Assembly: GCA_037133755.1 (NCBI GenBank) | Contig: JBAXNN010000007.1 | Span: 46,381-110,380 of the forward strand | Origin: F1-60-MAGs149 sp037133755 | GTDB taxonomy: Bacteria > Actinomycetota > Thermoleophilia > Gaiellales > F1-60-MAGs149 | Length of the DNA: 64,000 nt | Reading direction: 5' to 3' | Shown: positions 1-9,521 of the stretch, in pieces | Numbering within the stretch: the first letter of the stretch is position 1 | Layout: each line of letters begins with the position of its first letter | Notes under the pieces: generated by a model | Told to the model about the DNA's origin: nothing | What the model saw: only the letters and a program-made list of their open reading frames with translations | Databases searched by the model: none | Translations under genes and position numbers: made by a program

Positions 1-171
1 ATCAAGCCCCTCAGAGAGCTCGACCGAACCGGCGAGCGCGGTACCGCCTGTGAGTTCCGTCACGACGAGTGCGCTATCGACGGCGAAGGCGACGGCGGGG
101 AGGTCGGCGAAGGTGGGTGTGAGGGTCTGCACGGGATGGGCGGTTGCGCGGTGTGCGCAGTCGTAACCCAT
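1..171 (-). CDS. partial hypothetical protein, runs off the left edge
   Basis: The frame opens with an ATG at 169-171, immediately after the TAG stop (172-174) of the preceding minus-strand gene. It stays open for 57 codons to the window edge. The visible part starts MGYDCAHRAT and continues as a small-residue, Ala/Val/Thr-rich stretch with no motif I recognise. The TAGATG junction suggests translational coupling to the upstream zinc-ribbon gene. An internal GTG at 130-132 is an alternative start. No function can be given, because only the N-terminus is present. Confidence 0.5.
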   Translation of the reverse strand, partial: MGYDCAHRATAHPVQTLTPTFADLPAVAFAVDSALVVTELTGGTALAGSVELSEGLD

Positions 172-828
172 CTATCGCGGCGGCACTGCGCCTGGCCGAA
201 CCGGCGGGCGAATCTCGAGCTGGACCGATCCGTCAGGAAGCGCGATGGCGTTCCAGTCGCGCCAGCGCGGCGCGAGCTCGGCGAGGGAGTCACCACGCTC
301 GTCGAGGCGAACGGCCGGGACGCCGCCTGGTTCCACGAGATACCGGTACCAAGAGAGATCCCAGACGATCGTGACGGCCGCACCCGGCCGGCGACCGCCG
401 AAGGCCACGACGCTCACGCGAGCCTGGCCGAGGCTTTTGGAGATGCCCGAAACGGTGCCGCGATAGGGGCTGGCGTTGAATGTCTCAACGCTGATCAGCA
501 TGGTCGTGGCGCGGGCCAGCTCGTCTGCCGTCCCGAGGCCGTTCGGCGCGCGGATCGGATCGTGCAGATCGATGGCCTCCGCGGACGTACGTCGGCGCAG
601 ACGTTCGAGGACGCTCTCGCGGCGGGTATCAACGGGGGGTGGCGCAGCTCGACCCTCCTCGACCCAGCCGTCAGCACGCGCCTCGGAGGCGCAGAGTCGG
701 CAGACTGTGCGCGTGTGGCCGTGGCGGCTGAAGCGCAGTGGTTCTTCGCCAAGCAGGATCGTTCGCTCGCAGATCGCGCAGGCCAGCAGCCGTTCGGTGC
801 TCGTCAATCGGTCGCGGGTCATCGCCAT
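172..828 (-). CDS. hypothetical protein with N-terminal zinc-ribbon
   Basis: This 218-residue protein carries two CxxC pairs near its N-terminus (C17/C20 and C43/C46), spaced as in a treble-clef or zinc-ribbon finger, with His residues between them. The remainder is a mixed alpha/beta domain with no motif I can name. Its charged residues alternate with a PGG/PPV-rich tail. The start at 826-828 is favoured because a TATCAT -10-like hexamer (838-843) lies 9 bases upstream; a second in-frame ATG two codons later (820-822) is possible. It sits just downstream of the recombinase gene on the same strand and abuts a following ORF with no gap. A nucleic-acid-binding or regulatory role would be a guess from the zinc knuckle alone. 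Confidence 0.7.
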   Translation of the reverse strand: MAMTRDRLTSTERLLACAICERTILLGEEPLRFSRHGHTRTVCRLCASEARADGWVEEGRAAPPPVDTRRESVLERLRRRTSAEAIDLHDPIRAPNGLGTADELARATTMLISVETFNASPYRGTVSGISKSLGQARVSVVAFGGRRPGAAVTIVWDLSWYRYLVEPGGVPAVRLDERGDSLAELAPRWRDWNAIALPDGSVQLEIRPPVRPGAVPPR

Positions 829-837
829 CGGAACAGC

Positions 838-843
838 ATGATA
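838..843 (-). promoter_or_regulatory. -10 element TATCAT, near-leaderless
   Basis: TATCAT on the minus strand ends 9 bases before the start codon at 828. No Shine-Dalgarno sequence is visible. This fits the TANNNT near-start pattern seen across the window. Confidence 0.4.
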
Positions 844-857
844 GGGCCCCGGCGGTG

Positions 858-1751
858 TCAGCCGTCGGGTTGCCCGTCACCGCGAGGATGGGCCTGCGCG
901 TGGGCGCGACGTAGGTGAGGAAGTCCGAGATGGGTATAGATCTCGGTCGTGGCAAGCGAGGCGTGGCCGAGGAGTTCCTGAATTGCTCGCAGATCACCGC
1001 CGCCCTCAAGCATGTGTGTGGCATAGGCGTGGCGCAAGGCGTGTGGGCCATGCCCCTCGAGGCCGACTGCGCGCAGGCGCTTGTGCAAGGCGCGGCGCAC
1101 ACCCGATGTATCGAGCCGCTTGCCGCGTGTAGACAGCAGGAGGGCCGGTGGGGAATCGGCAGTGACGAGTTCTGGGCGGCCACGCGCGAGCCAGGCGTTG
1201 ACGGCGTCGCTGGCTGGCTCGCCGATCGGGACCAGCCGCGTCTTGCCGCCTTTACCGCGTACGCGAAGCGTGCGGTTATCGAGGCTCGACAGATCCAACG
1301 CGCAAGCCTCTGCGGCACGCAGGCCGGCGCCATACAGCAGTTCGAGCAGGGCTCGATCGCGCAGGCCGAGTGCGCTATCAGGCCATGCGACATCGAGCAT
1401 GCGTGTCGTGTCGCGCGTTGGTGGCACGACCGGGAGGCGACGCTGGCGCTTTGGCCCTGGGATCTCTGCGGCAGGGTCGCCATCGCTCTCGCCGGCGAGT
1501 CGTCGATGGAATCCCCGGACAGCCGACAGCCTGCGGGCGCGGGTCGCGGCGGCGAGCTCGCGGGCGGCGAGATCGGCCGCGTAGGCGCGCACGTCGGCAC
1601 GGGTGGCGCGTGTCGGATCGGCGGCGCGAGACTCGAGCCAGTCGCAGTAGTCACGGAGATCCGCGCGGTACGCGCGAAGCGTCTGCGGACTGGCGCCACG
1701 CGCGCTGAGTGCCGTGAGGTACTGCTCAATCGGATCGGTCAGGAGTGCCAC
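858..1751 (-). CDS. xerC: XerC/XerD-type tyrosine recombinase
   Basis: This 297-residue site-specific tyrosine recombinase has an N-terminal SAM-like core-binding domain (about 1-90) and a C-terminal catalytic domain. All active-site residues are visible: R145 (GAGLRAAE), K167 (RGKGGKTR), H237 and R240 (HALRHAYATH), H263 (LLGHASLATT) and the nucleophile Y272. The length matches XerC/XerD (about 300 aa), and no phage or integron features surround it. The likely role is resolving chromosome dimers at dif. Whether it is XerC or XerD cannot be decided here, so the symbol is provisional. The start codon is GTG. The enclosed DNA looks native in composition. Confidence 0.9.
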   Translation of the reverse strand: MALLTDPIEQYLTALSARGASPQTLRAYRADLRDYCDWLESRAADPTRATRADVRAYAADLAARELAAATRARRLSAVRGFHRRLAGESDGDPAAEIPGPKRQRRLPVVPPTRDTTRMLDVAWPDSALGLRDRALLELLYGAGLRAAEACALDLSSLDNRTLRVRGKGGKTRLVPIGEPASDAVNAWLARGRPELVTADSPPALLLSTRGKRLDTSGVRRALHKRLRAVGLEGHGPHALRHAYATHMLEGGGDLRAIQELLGHASLATTEIYTHLGLPHLRRAHAQAHPRGDGQPDG

Positions 1752-1787
1752 AGTCGATCGTTCGCCGTAGGCAGCGGGTCTCTTGCC

Positions 1788-1949
1788 TCAGCTGCGGCGG
1801 CGGCGCAGCCCGCCGGCAGCCAGTGATGCCATCCAGATGCCGATGATGGCGGCCCCAATCGCGGGAATGCGTTGACCGCCATTCCACGCGGCCCACGCGA
1901 CAACAAGCAGTCCGAGCGCGAGCACGGCGAAGAGGATCCGCGTGGCCAT
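1788..1949 (-). CDS. small two-helix membrane protein
   Basis: This 53-residue protein begins MATRILFAVLALGLL and contains two hydrophobic segments (about 4-20 and 29-46). They are separated by a short polar turn containing NGGQR and followed by an Arg-rich tail, which suggests a cytoplasmic C-terminus. It is shorter than typical annotation cut-offs. Support comes from the hydrophobic pattern and from an extended -10-like element (TGC CACGGT, 1956-1961) ending 6 bases before the ATG. It lies divergently from the trypsin gene at 2022 and upstream of the recombinase on the same strand. The function is unknown. Confidence 0.55.
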   Translation of the reverse strand: MATRILFAVLALGLLVVAWAAWNGGQRIPAIGAAIIGIWMASLAAGGLRRRRS

Positions 1950-1955
1950 GACTGC

Positions 1956-1961
1956 ACCGTG
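1956..1961 (-). promoter_or_regulatory. extended -10 element CACGGT, leaderless
   Basis: On the minus strand, TGC CACGGT ends 6 bases before the ATG at 1949. The first base deviates from TANNNT, but the TGn extension compensates. This would be a leaderless start. Confidence 0.35.
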
Positions 1962-2008
1962 GCATGTGAGCACGCTTTCGTCCAGCCCATCGAGAGGCTC
2001 GTGACGCA

Positions 2009-2014
2009 TACAGT
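2009..2014 (+). promoter_or_regulatory. -10 element TACAGT, leaderless
   Basis: TACAGT ends 7 bases before the ATG at 2022. No purine-rich Shine-Dalgarno sequence is present between them, which points to a leaderless mRNA. Confidence 0.45.
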
Positions 2015-2021
2015 TCGCGCA

Positions 2022-3179
2022 ATGCGTCTGTTTCGTCACCTGGTGCTCCTCTCGATCTTGGTCGCGATGCTCGCTGCGGCTCTGCCGGCCGCAGCCGCGC
2101 AGCCGCATGTCCGCGTCGTCGGCGGCCAACCGGTTGCCATGACGGACATGCCGTGGGCGGTCTACCTCGAGGCCGATCTCGGGGCGGGCAACTCCTGGTC
2201 TTGCGGGGGCACGATTGTGGGCCCGCACTTCATCCTGACGGCCGCGCACTGCGTGGTGGACAAGCAGAACACCATCAAGCCCGGCCAGATCAGCGGTGTC
2301 GCCGGTCGCGCCGATCTTCGTTCCGCAGACGGCACGGAGTTTGACGTGGTTCGTATTGCCGTCAATCCGAGCTACAACCGCACGCGCGGGTCGGAAGGCG
2401 GCCCGGGTGACGCCGCGCTCCTCTGGACGAGCGTTGATCTACCGTACGCACCGCTGCCACTCGCAACCACTGCCGATGCGCCCTTCTACGCCGCCGGAGT
2501 GATGGCTCGTATCGCGGGCTGGGGGCTCACCTCTGCGTCGGGTGGTACGACGGAGGTCCTCTTGACGGCGTCGGTGCCGATCGTCTCGGACGCCGAGTGC
2601 TCCACGAGTGATCAGGTCTCCATCGGCGAAGCGCAGGCGATGGTCTGTGCGGGGTTCGCGGCTGGGGGCATCGATTCGTGTCAGGGCGACAGTGGTGGGC
2701 CCCTGACCGTTCTCAATGGGTCGGGCGCCACGATCCTCGCTGGCGTCGTCTCGTGGGGGTACGAGTGCGCGGCAGCTGGGCGCCCGGGGCTCTATACGCG
2801 CGTGGCGACGCTCACGTCGTGGATCACGCCGCTCCTCACCGGCGACGAGAAGGCCTGGAGCGCCGCCGCGGATCAGTCCCCGCCTCGCGTGCGCATGTCG
2901 CGCACTCGTATGGACGCCAAGTCCTACGCGAAGTTCACCTATCGCATCCTCGGCGAGACCGGTCCCACGCGCGAGACGATCTCTATTCGGCGTACGCGTG
3001 GTGGCACCGTCTTGAAGCGCTTCTCGACGAAGGTGGCACTCAATCCGCCCGGTAAGAACGCCGTCGTCTCGTGGCGCGTGCCCAACTCGCTCCCGTTCGG
3101 CGCGTACGTGTGGTGCATGACGTCGAGGGATGCGTCCGGCAACACCTCGGCGCTGCAGTGCGCTCCGTTCGCTGTCTGA
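2022..3179 (+). CDS. secreted trypsin-like serine protease (S1) with C-terminal beta domain
   Basis: This 385-residue protein has a signal peptide (about 1-26, ending in AAAA) and a short propeptide ending at R31. A chymotrypsin-fold domain then starts VVGG. The triad is visible: H76 (LTAAHC), D130 (GDAALL) and S224 (GDSGGP, 222-227). D218, six residues before the serine, is the classic S1-pocket aspartate, so cleavage after Arg or Lys is expected. The SWG strand and the Cys pairs typical of trypsins are present. Residues about 285-385 form an added module rich in beta-prone residues ending in a Cys pair, resembling a fibronectin or Ig-like adhesion domain. The start was chosen at the signal peptide, with a -10 hexamer 7 bases upstream. 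Self-activation at R31/V32 is inferred. Confidence 0.92.
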   Translation: MRLFRHLVLLSILVAMLAAALPAAAAQPHVRVVGGQPVAMTDMPWAVYLEADLGAGNSWSCGGTIVGPHFILTAAHCVVDKQNTIKPGQISGVAGRADLRSADGTEFDVVRIAVNPSYNRTRGSEGGPGDAALLWTSVDLPYAPLPLATTADAPFYAAGVMARIAGWGLTSASGGTTEVLLTASVPIVSDAECSTSDQVSIGEAQAMVCAGFAAGGIDSCQGDSGGPLTVLNGSGATILAGVVSWGYECAAAGRPGLYTRVATLTSWITPLLTGDEKAWSAAADQSPPRVRMSRTRMDAKSYAKFTYRILGETGPTRETISIRRTRGGTVLKRFSTKVALNPPGKNAVVSWRVPNSLPFGAYVWCMTSRDASGNTSALQCAPFAV

Positions 3180-3208
3180 CCTGCATTGGCGTGACCGCGG
3201 GCGCGTGG

Positions 3209-3214
3209 TAGGTT
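3209..3214 (+). promoter_or_regulatory. -10 element TAGGTT, leaderless
   Basis: TAGGTT ends 6 bases before the ATG at 3221. No Shine-Dalgarno sequence is visible. Confidence 0.45.
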
Positions 3215-3220
3215 GCCCCT

Positions 3221-3970
3221 ATGGCTTCCCACACCGTTGATAAGAAGGTGCTCGCGCAGGGTCGCGAGGATCTGACCGCGCTGTTCCGTATCTCCGCCAT
3301 GCATGGCTACAACGAGGCGATTGACAACCACTACTCGCTGGCGATCGACGGTCACGACGACCTCTTTCTCCTCAACGCGTACGGACCGCACTGGTCTGAG
3401 ATGCGGCCGAGCAACATCGTGCTCGTCGATCTCGACGGCAACGTCGTTGAGGGCCAGGGTTCCGGCGCGATTACGGCCATGCAGATCCATCGGCAGATTC
3501 ATCGCGCACGACCCGATGCGCGCTGCATCATGCATACCCACATGCCGTACGCATCGGCCGTGGCGTGCACGAAGGGCGGCTTCAATCAGCGCCTGACGCA
3601 GAACGCCATGAGTTTCTATGGCACCGTCGCCACGTTGGGGTACGGCGGCCAGGTCGAAGGTGATGGCGAGGGGCTGCGGCTGGCCAAGGCGGTCGCCAAG
3701 GGCGCCAACGTCATCTTCCTGCAGAACCATGGTGTCATCGTGATCGGCAAGACGCCGGCCCAGGCGTGGCTGCGCACGTACTTTCTTGAGCGCGCCTGCG
3801 AGGTGCAGATCCTTGCGCAGTCCACACGAGACGAACTGGTGCTGGCGCCGAAAAAGGTTGCGCAATTCACCAACAGCCAGTGGGAGAAGAACACCGACGA
3901 GGAGGCGCCTCCGCTGTTTGCGGCGATGAAGCGCCTGCTCGATCGGGATCAGCCCGGCTGGAACCGTTGA
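3221..3970 (+). CDS. class II aldolase/adducin family protein
   Basis: This 249-residue protein has the class II aldolase fold. Zinc ligands are visible as H105 and H107 (MHTHMPYA) and H170 (QNHGV). The family includes fuculose-1-phosphate and ribulose-5-phosphate aldolases/epimerases as well as adducin-like members. The Glu that acts as proton relay in FucA-type aldolases (the SE before the fW-x-x-x-H stretch) aligns with A86 here (ITAMQIH). Retro-aldol activity is therefore uncertain, and a decarboxylase, epimerase or non-catalytic role is possible. The gene stands alone between the protease and the transhydrogenase operon. Its own leaderless-type promoter lies just upstream. Confidence 0.85.
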   Translation: MASHTVDKKVLAQGREDLTALFRISAMHGYNEAIDNHYSLAIDGHDDLFLLNAYGPHWSEMRPSNIVLVDLDGNVVEGQGSGAITAMQIHRQIHRARPDARCIMHTHMPYASAVACTKGGFNQRLTQNAMSFYGTVATLGYGGQVEGDGEGLRLAKAVAKGANVIFLQNHGVIVIGKTPAQAWLRTYFLERACEVQILAQSTRDELVLAPKKVAQFTNSQWEKNTDEEAPPLFAAMKRLLDRDQPGWNR

Positions 3971-3978
3971 CACGGGAT

Positions 3979-3995
3979 GTCACGACTCTCGTGAC
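3979..3995. promoter_or_regulatory. perfect inverted repeat upstream of pntAA, operator candidate
   Basis: GTCACGA CTC TCGTGAC is a perfect 7-bp inverted repeat with a 3-base spacer. It sits immediately upstream of a GATATT hexamer (3998-4003) that could serve as a -10 element about 42 bases before the pntAA start. A 17-bp dyad abutting a -10 is the usual placement of a repressor operator. It could instead be a weak terminator for the preceding gene, although no T-run follows it. Confidence 0.45.
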
Positions 3996-4044
3996 CTGAT
4001 ATTCGGCGAGTGAGCCGACACGCTTTGGCGAGCGAAAGGGTGGC

Positions 4045-5199
4045 ATGGCTGGAGCAACCGTCGGCGTACCGCTTGAGGTGGAAAAGCACGAGCAGCGCGT
4101 GGCCCTTGTGCCTGCCGTCGTGGCCGCGCTGATTCAGCACGGTCTCTCGGTAGTGATCCAACGTGGCGCCGGCGTCGCTGCGGGCTACAGTGATGACGAC
4201 TACAGCGAGGCGGGTGCGCACCTCGTCGACGACGTCGACGCGATACTGGACCAAGCCGACGTGATCGCCGCTGTCGGCCCCCTCGCTCCCGAGGCTCAGG
4301 CGCGCATCACGTCGCGCCACACCCTGCTTGGCTTCCACGATCCGCTCGGCAGCCCGTCTGCGCTCCAGCAACTCGCAACGTCGGGTGCGACGGTGTTCGC
4401 GTTCGAATTCGTGCCGCGCACCACGCGAGCGCAGTCGATGGACGCGCTTTCGTCGCAGGCCACGATCGCCGGATACCATGCGGTGCTGCTCGCCGCCGAG
4501 CGCTCGCCGCGTCTCTTCCCGCTCCTGATGACGGCAGCGGGCACCGTCAAGGCTCGGAATGTCCTTGTCCTCGGTGCCGGCGTGGCCGGTCTGCAGGCGA
4601 TCGCAACGGCGCGCAGGCTGGGTGCCGTGGTGACCGCGTTTGACGTGCGACCTGCCGTAAAAGAGCAGGTTGAGTCTCTCGGTGCGCGCTTCCTCGCGAT
4701 CGACGTCGCGGGCGAGGAGCAGGCTGGCGGGTACGCCACCGGCCTCGACGAAGAGCAGCACCGATTGGAGCAGGAGGCCTTGGCGCGCGCCTGTGCCGAC
4801 GCGGATGTCGTGATCGCCACTGCGCAGATCCCAGGCGCTGCGGCGCCCGAGTTGGTCACCAAGGAGGCCGTCGCGTCGATGCGGCGTGGGGCGGTCATCG
4901 TGGATCTCGCTGCGTCGACGGGAGGCAACTGTGCCTGTACCCGCGCCGACGAGGAGGTCCTTGTCGACGGAGTGCTCGTCCTGGGCCCTTCGAACCCGGC
5001 AGCGACGATGCCCGGCAGCGCCAGCGATCTCTACGCCGCCAACGTGCGTGCGTTCCTGCAGTTGATCTGCCCCGAGGGCGTTCTGGCGCCGGACTGGGAC
5101 GACGAAATCGTCGCGGGGGCACTCGTGGCGCGCGATGGCCACATCACCGCGGAGCGCGTCCTGCAGCGCCTCGCCGACCAAGGAGCAGACCGGGCATGA
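4045..5199 (+). CDS. pntAA: NAD(P) transhydrogenase subunit alpha, soluble NAD-binding part
   Basis: This 384-residue domain I of proton-translocating transhydrogenase binds NAD(H) and exchanges hydride with the NADP-binding domain of PntB. The conserved R-x-x-R-A-Q-S-M-D-x-L-S-S-Q-A loop (about 125-139), which contacts the nicotinamide, is visible. So is the nucleotide-binding GAGVAG (177-182), followed by the D200 and R202 region that selects NAD over NADP. The protein ends before the membrane helices, which are on the next gene. A good Shine-Dalgarno (GAAAGGG) precedes the ATG. The stop overlaps the next start as ATGA. The operon uses the proton gradient to make NADPH. Confidence 0.96.
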   Translation: MAGATVGVPLEVEKHEQRVALVPAVVAALIQHGLSVVIQRGAGVAAGYSDDDYSEAGAHLVDDVDAILDQADVIAAVGPLAPEAQARITSRHTLLGFHDPLGSPSALQQLATSGATVFAFEFVPRTTRAQSMDALSSQATIAGYHAVLLAAERSPRLFPLLMTAAGTVKARNVLVLGAGVAGLQAIATARRLGAVVTAFDVRPAVKEQVESLGARFLAIDVAGEEQAGGYATGLDEEQHRLEQEALARACADADVVIATAQIPGAAAPELVTKEAVASMRRGAVIVDLAASTGGNCACTRADEEVLVDGVLVLGPSNPAATMPGSASDLYAANVRAFLQLICPEGVLAPDWDDEIVAGALVARDGHITAERVLQRLADQGADRA

Positions 5200-5501
5200 G
5201 CTTCATCACCGAACTGGTCATCCTCGTCTTGGCCGCCTGGGTCGGCATCGAGGTCGTGTCCAAGGTGCCGCAGATGCTGCATACACCGCTGATGAGCGGC
5301 ACCAACGCCATCCACGGCGTCGTGCTCGTCGGCGCGATCCTCGTGCTGGGCGCTGCCGCCGGCGGCACGATTGAAGTCGTCTGCGGCATCGTCGCCGTTG
5401 CCTTTGGTGCCGCGAACGTCGTCGGTGGCTTCGTAGTCACGGATCGCATGCTCCAGATGTTCAAGCGACGTCCCGAGCCGAAGGACGGAGGCGCAGAGTG
5501 A
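5196..5501 (+). CDS. pntAB: NAD(P) transhydrogenase subunit alpha, membrane part
   Basis: This 101-residue protein corresponds to the C-terminal membrane helices of a fused PntA. Three hydrophobic segments are visible (about 4-22, 42-60 and 63-85), including VVLVGAILVLGAAAGGTIE. It joins PntB to form the proton channel. It overlaps pntAA by 4 bases (ATGA) and pntB by 4 bases (GTGA), so the three subunits are translationally coupled in equal amounts. The three-gene split is common in Actinobacteria, Alphaproteobacteria and Thermus relatives. Confidence 0.95.
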   Translation: MSFITELVILVLAAWVGIEVVSKVPQMLHTPLMSGTNAIHGVVLVGAILVLGAAAGGTIEVVCGIVAVAFGAANVVGGFVVTDRMLQMFKRRPEPKDGGAE

Positions 5502-6895
5502 GTCGCGCCGATCTGATCCAGCTCGCCTACCTCGTGGCGGCGGTGTGCTTCATCCTCGGCCTCAAGTGGCTGTCGTCACCCCGCTCGGCGCGTCGTGGCA
5601 ACCAAGTCGCTGCCATCGGCATGGCGATTGCAATTGCAGCGACGCTGATCGATAGGCGCGTCGTCGACTACACCTGGATCGTCATCGCAGCAGTCGTGGG
5701 TGGCTCGATCGGCGCGGTGATCGCCCGTCGCGTCCAGATGACGGCGATGCCGCAACTGGTCGCGCTCCTCAACGGTCTCGGCGGCGGCGCAGCGGCGCTG
5801 ATCGCGATCTCGGAGTATCACGCCCACGGTGCGCTCGGCGAGACGTCCCTTGGTGCGGTGACCGCCGTCTCGGTGATGTTCTCGGCGGTCGTGGGCTCGG
5901 TTTCGTTTGCCGGCAGTCTGATCGCCTTCGGCAAGCTGCAGGAGCTCCTCCCGGGACGCCCCATCACGTGGCCGGCGCAGAAGGTGCTCAACGCGATCAT
6001 CGGCATTGTGATCCTCGCCCTCGCGGTGTGGGCCTCGCTCGACGTGAACGATCCTGTCCTCTGGGTTGCGGTGGGGCTCGCGCTCGTCCTCGGTGCGGCT
6101 GCCGTACTGCCGATTGGCGGCGCCGACATGCCCGTCGTGATCGCGTTTCTGAATGCGTGCACCGGGCTTGCTGCCGCTGCGACGGGCTTCGCGCTTGGCA
6201 ACGTGCTCCTCATCATCGCGGGCGTGCTGGTTGGTGCGAGCGGCACGATGCTGACGCAGTTGATGTCGAAGGCGATGAACCGCTCGCTGACCAGCGTCCT
6301 GTTCGGTGCGTTCGGCGGCGGCGCCACGGGCGCGGCGTCCGGTGGGAGCGGTGGAGAGGCGTTGCCGGTGCTCGAGATTTCGCCCGCCGATCTCGCGGCG
6401 CAGCTCGTCTACGCGCGTCGCGTCGTGATCGTGCCGGGCTACGGGCTTGCCGTCGCGCAGGCACAGCATCCGGTGCGCGAGCTGGCCGACCTTCTCGGTG
6501 AGCGAGGGGTCGACGTGACGTTCGCGATCCATCCCGTGGCTGGTCGCATGCCTGGGCACATGAACGTGCTGCTCGCCGAAGCCGACGTGCCGTACGACAA
6601 GCTTCTTGAGATGGAAGAGGCCAATCCGGACTTCCCCCAGACCGACGTGGTGCTGGTGATCGGTGCCAACGATGTGGTGAATCCCGCCGCACGCGACGAT
6701 CCGGACAGTCCCTTGCACGGTATGCCGATTCTCGAGGTGGATCACGCCGAGCACGTCATCGTCTTCAAGCGCTCGATGGCCTCCGGGTTCGCTGGTGTTG
6801 AGAACATGCTCTTCCACGATCCCAAGACCCGCATGCTGTTCGGCGATGCGCGCAAGAGCCTGACGCAGCTCGTCCAAGACGTGCAGGCCGTCTAG
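5498..6895 (+). CDS. pntB: NAD(P) transhydrogenase subunit beta
   Basis: This 465-residue protein combines domain II membrane helices (about 1-285, eight or nine hydrophobic segments) with the soluble NADP(H)-binding domain III (about 295-465). Domain III signatures are visible: VPGYGLAVAQAQ, GRMPGHMNVLLAEA, GANDVVNPAA and KRSMASGFAG, which hold NADPH under a lid. The start codon is GTG and overlaps the pntAB stop. With PntAA and PntAB it forms the complete proton-pumping enzyme. No catalytic residue appears to be missing. Confidence 0.96.
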   Translation: MSRADLIQLAYLVAAVCFILGLKWLSSPRSARRGNQVAAIGMAIAIAATLIDRRVVDYTWIVIAAVVGGSIGAVIARRVQMTAMPQLVALLNGLGGGAAALIAISEYHAHGALGETSLGAVTAVSVMFSAVVGSVSFAGSLIAFGKLQELLPGRPITWPAQKVLNAIIGIVILALAVWASLDVNDPVLWVAVGLALVLGAAAVLPIGGADMPVVIAFLNACTGLAAAATGFALGNVLLIIAGVLVGASGTMLTQLMSKAMNRSLTSVLFGAFGGGATGAASGGSGGEALPVLEISPADLAAQLVYARRVVIVPGYGLAVAQAQHPVRELADLLGERGVDVTFAIHPVAGRMPGHMNVLLAEADVPYDKLLEMEEANPDFPQTDVVLVIGANDVVNPAARDDPDSPLHGMPILEVDHAEHVIVFKRSMASGFAGVENMLFHDPKTRMLFGDARKSLTQLVQDVQAV

Positions 6896-6900
6896 GCCGC

Positions 6901-6906
6901 TACGGT
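6901..6906 (+). promoter_or_regulatory. -10 element TACGGT, leaderless
   Basis: TACGGT lies just downstream of the pntB stop and ends 6 bases before the ATG at 6913. The thioesterase-acetyltransferase pair may therefore have its own leaderless promoter. Confidence 0.45.
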
Positions 6907-6912
6907 TCGCGC

Positions 6913-7374
6913 ATGGTTGGCGATACCGACCCGAAGCACACCTCTCTGTCTGGGCTCGAGCTATTCCAGCAGCTCAAGGACGGGCAGATCACGCCGAGCC
7001 CGTGGGCGGTGCTCGCCGATCTGCACGTGCAGGATCTTGGCGAGGGACGCGCGGTGCTTGGCGCCACCCCCGATGAGCGTCATCTCAACCAGATTGGCCT
7101 CGTCCACGGCGGCTGGGTCACGACGCTGATGGACTCCGCGCTTGGCGGAGCCGCACATACGCTCCTGCCGGCCGGTCGGCGTGCCGTGACGATCGAAATC
7201 AAGGTGAACCTCACGCGCCCGGTCATCCCCGGCACACCGATCACGGCGACGGGTGAGGTGCAGCACCACGGGCGCCGGACGATCGTCGCCGAGGGCAAGA
7301 TGCGCGATGACCAGGATCGTATTCTCGCAATTGCGCTGGCCACGTTCGCGGTGGTTGAGGTGCCGACGGAGTGA
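6913..7374 (+). CDS. PaaI/YigI-type hotdog thioesterase
   Basis: This 153-residue protein has the single hotdog-fold domain of PaaI-family acyl-CoA thioesterases. The diagnostic active-site segment is present: HGG at 65-67 and D74 in the following helix. It is followed by the RAVTIEIKVNLTRPV strand and the G-x-x-x-H-x-G-R-R turn. Members hydrolyse aryl- or acyl-CoA esters as homotetramers in the cytoplasm. The substrate cannot be told from sequence. It overlaps the next gene by 4 bases (GTGA), so the two are co-translated. Confidence 0.88.
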   Translation: MVGDTDPKHTSLSGLELFQQLKDGQITPSPWAVLADLHVQDLGEGRAVLGATPDERHLNQIGLVHGGWVTTLMDSALGGAAHTLLPAGRRAVTIEIKVNLTRPVIPGTPITATGEVQHHGRRTIVAEGKMRDDQDRILAIALATFAVVEVPTE

Positions 7375-7924
7375 GTCGTCGCATCGCCGATGCGGCGACG
7401 CACGGCGACGTCGAGGTGCGGCGGTGGCGGCCAGAAGACGGTGCCGAGCTGCGTGCGGTGATCTTGTCGTCCGACGCACATCTACGGCCGCGCATGGCGT
7501 GGCTGGACCTCTGGGCACCAGCCGACTGCGATCCGGCCGCGACGATCGTCGGGTGGAATGCCGAGTGGGATGACGGTGGCGATCTCTATGCCGGCATCTT
7601 CGAGCGGGGCATCATCGCGGGGGCCGTCGGGTTGCATCGCCGCATCGGACCGACGGGCCTTGAGGTCGGCTACTGGCTCGGCGCGCACGCCACGGGGCGT
7701 GGGCTGGCGACGATTGCCTCGGGTCTTGCCACCGACCTCGCGTTCGCCGATCCCGCGATCGATCACGTGCGCATCGCGCACGACATCACGAACGAGGCGA
7801 GCGAGGGCGTGCCGCGACGCCTCGGCTATGCGCTCATCGGTGAAGTCGCCTGCGAGCGTGCTCTCGGTCCTGCGGATACGGGCACTGATCGAATCTGGGA
7901 GGTCACGCGCGCGGCGTGGCCGGG

Positions 7925-7943
<19 letters not shown>
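7371..7943 (+). CDS. GNAT-family N-acetyltransferase (RimJ/RimL-like)
   Basis: This 190-residue protein follows the GNAT layout. The N-terminal VEVRRWRPEDGAEL strand-helix is followed by the acetyl-CoA motif A at about 99-114 (GYWLGAHATGRGLAT), matching the Q/R-x-x-G-x-G/A pattern. A later DITNEAS segment resembles the N-x-x-S motif of RimL and YdaF relatives. The substrate may be a protein N-terminus or a small amine. It starts with GTG overlapping the thioesterase stop. It ends 19 bases inside the convergent malate synthase gene. Confidence 0.85.
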
Positions 7944-9502
<1,559 letters not shown>

Positions 9503-9521
9503 GATGGGTCTCCGATAACTA

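Noticed and set aside
858..1751. Tyrosine recombinase as a phage or integron integrase
   Set aside because: Size and active site fit chromosomal XerC/XerD. No attachment site, tRNA, phage genes or cassettes are nearby.
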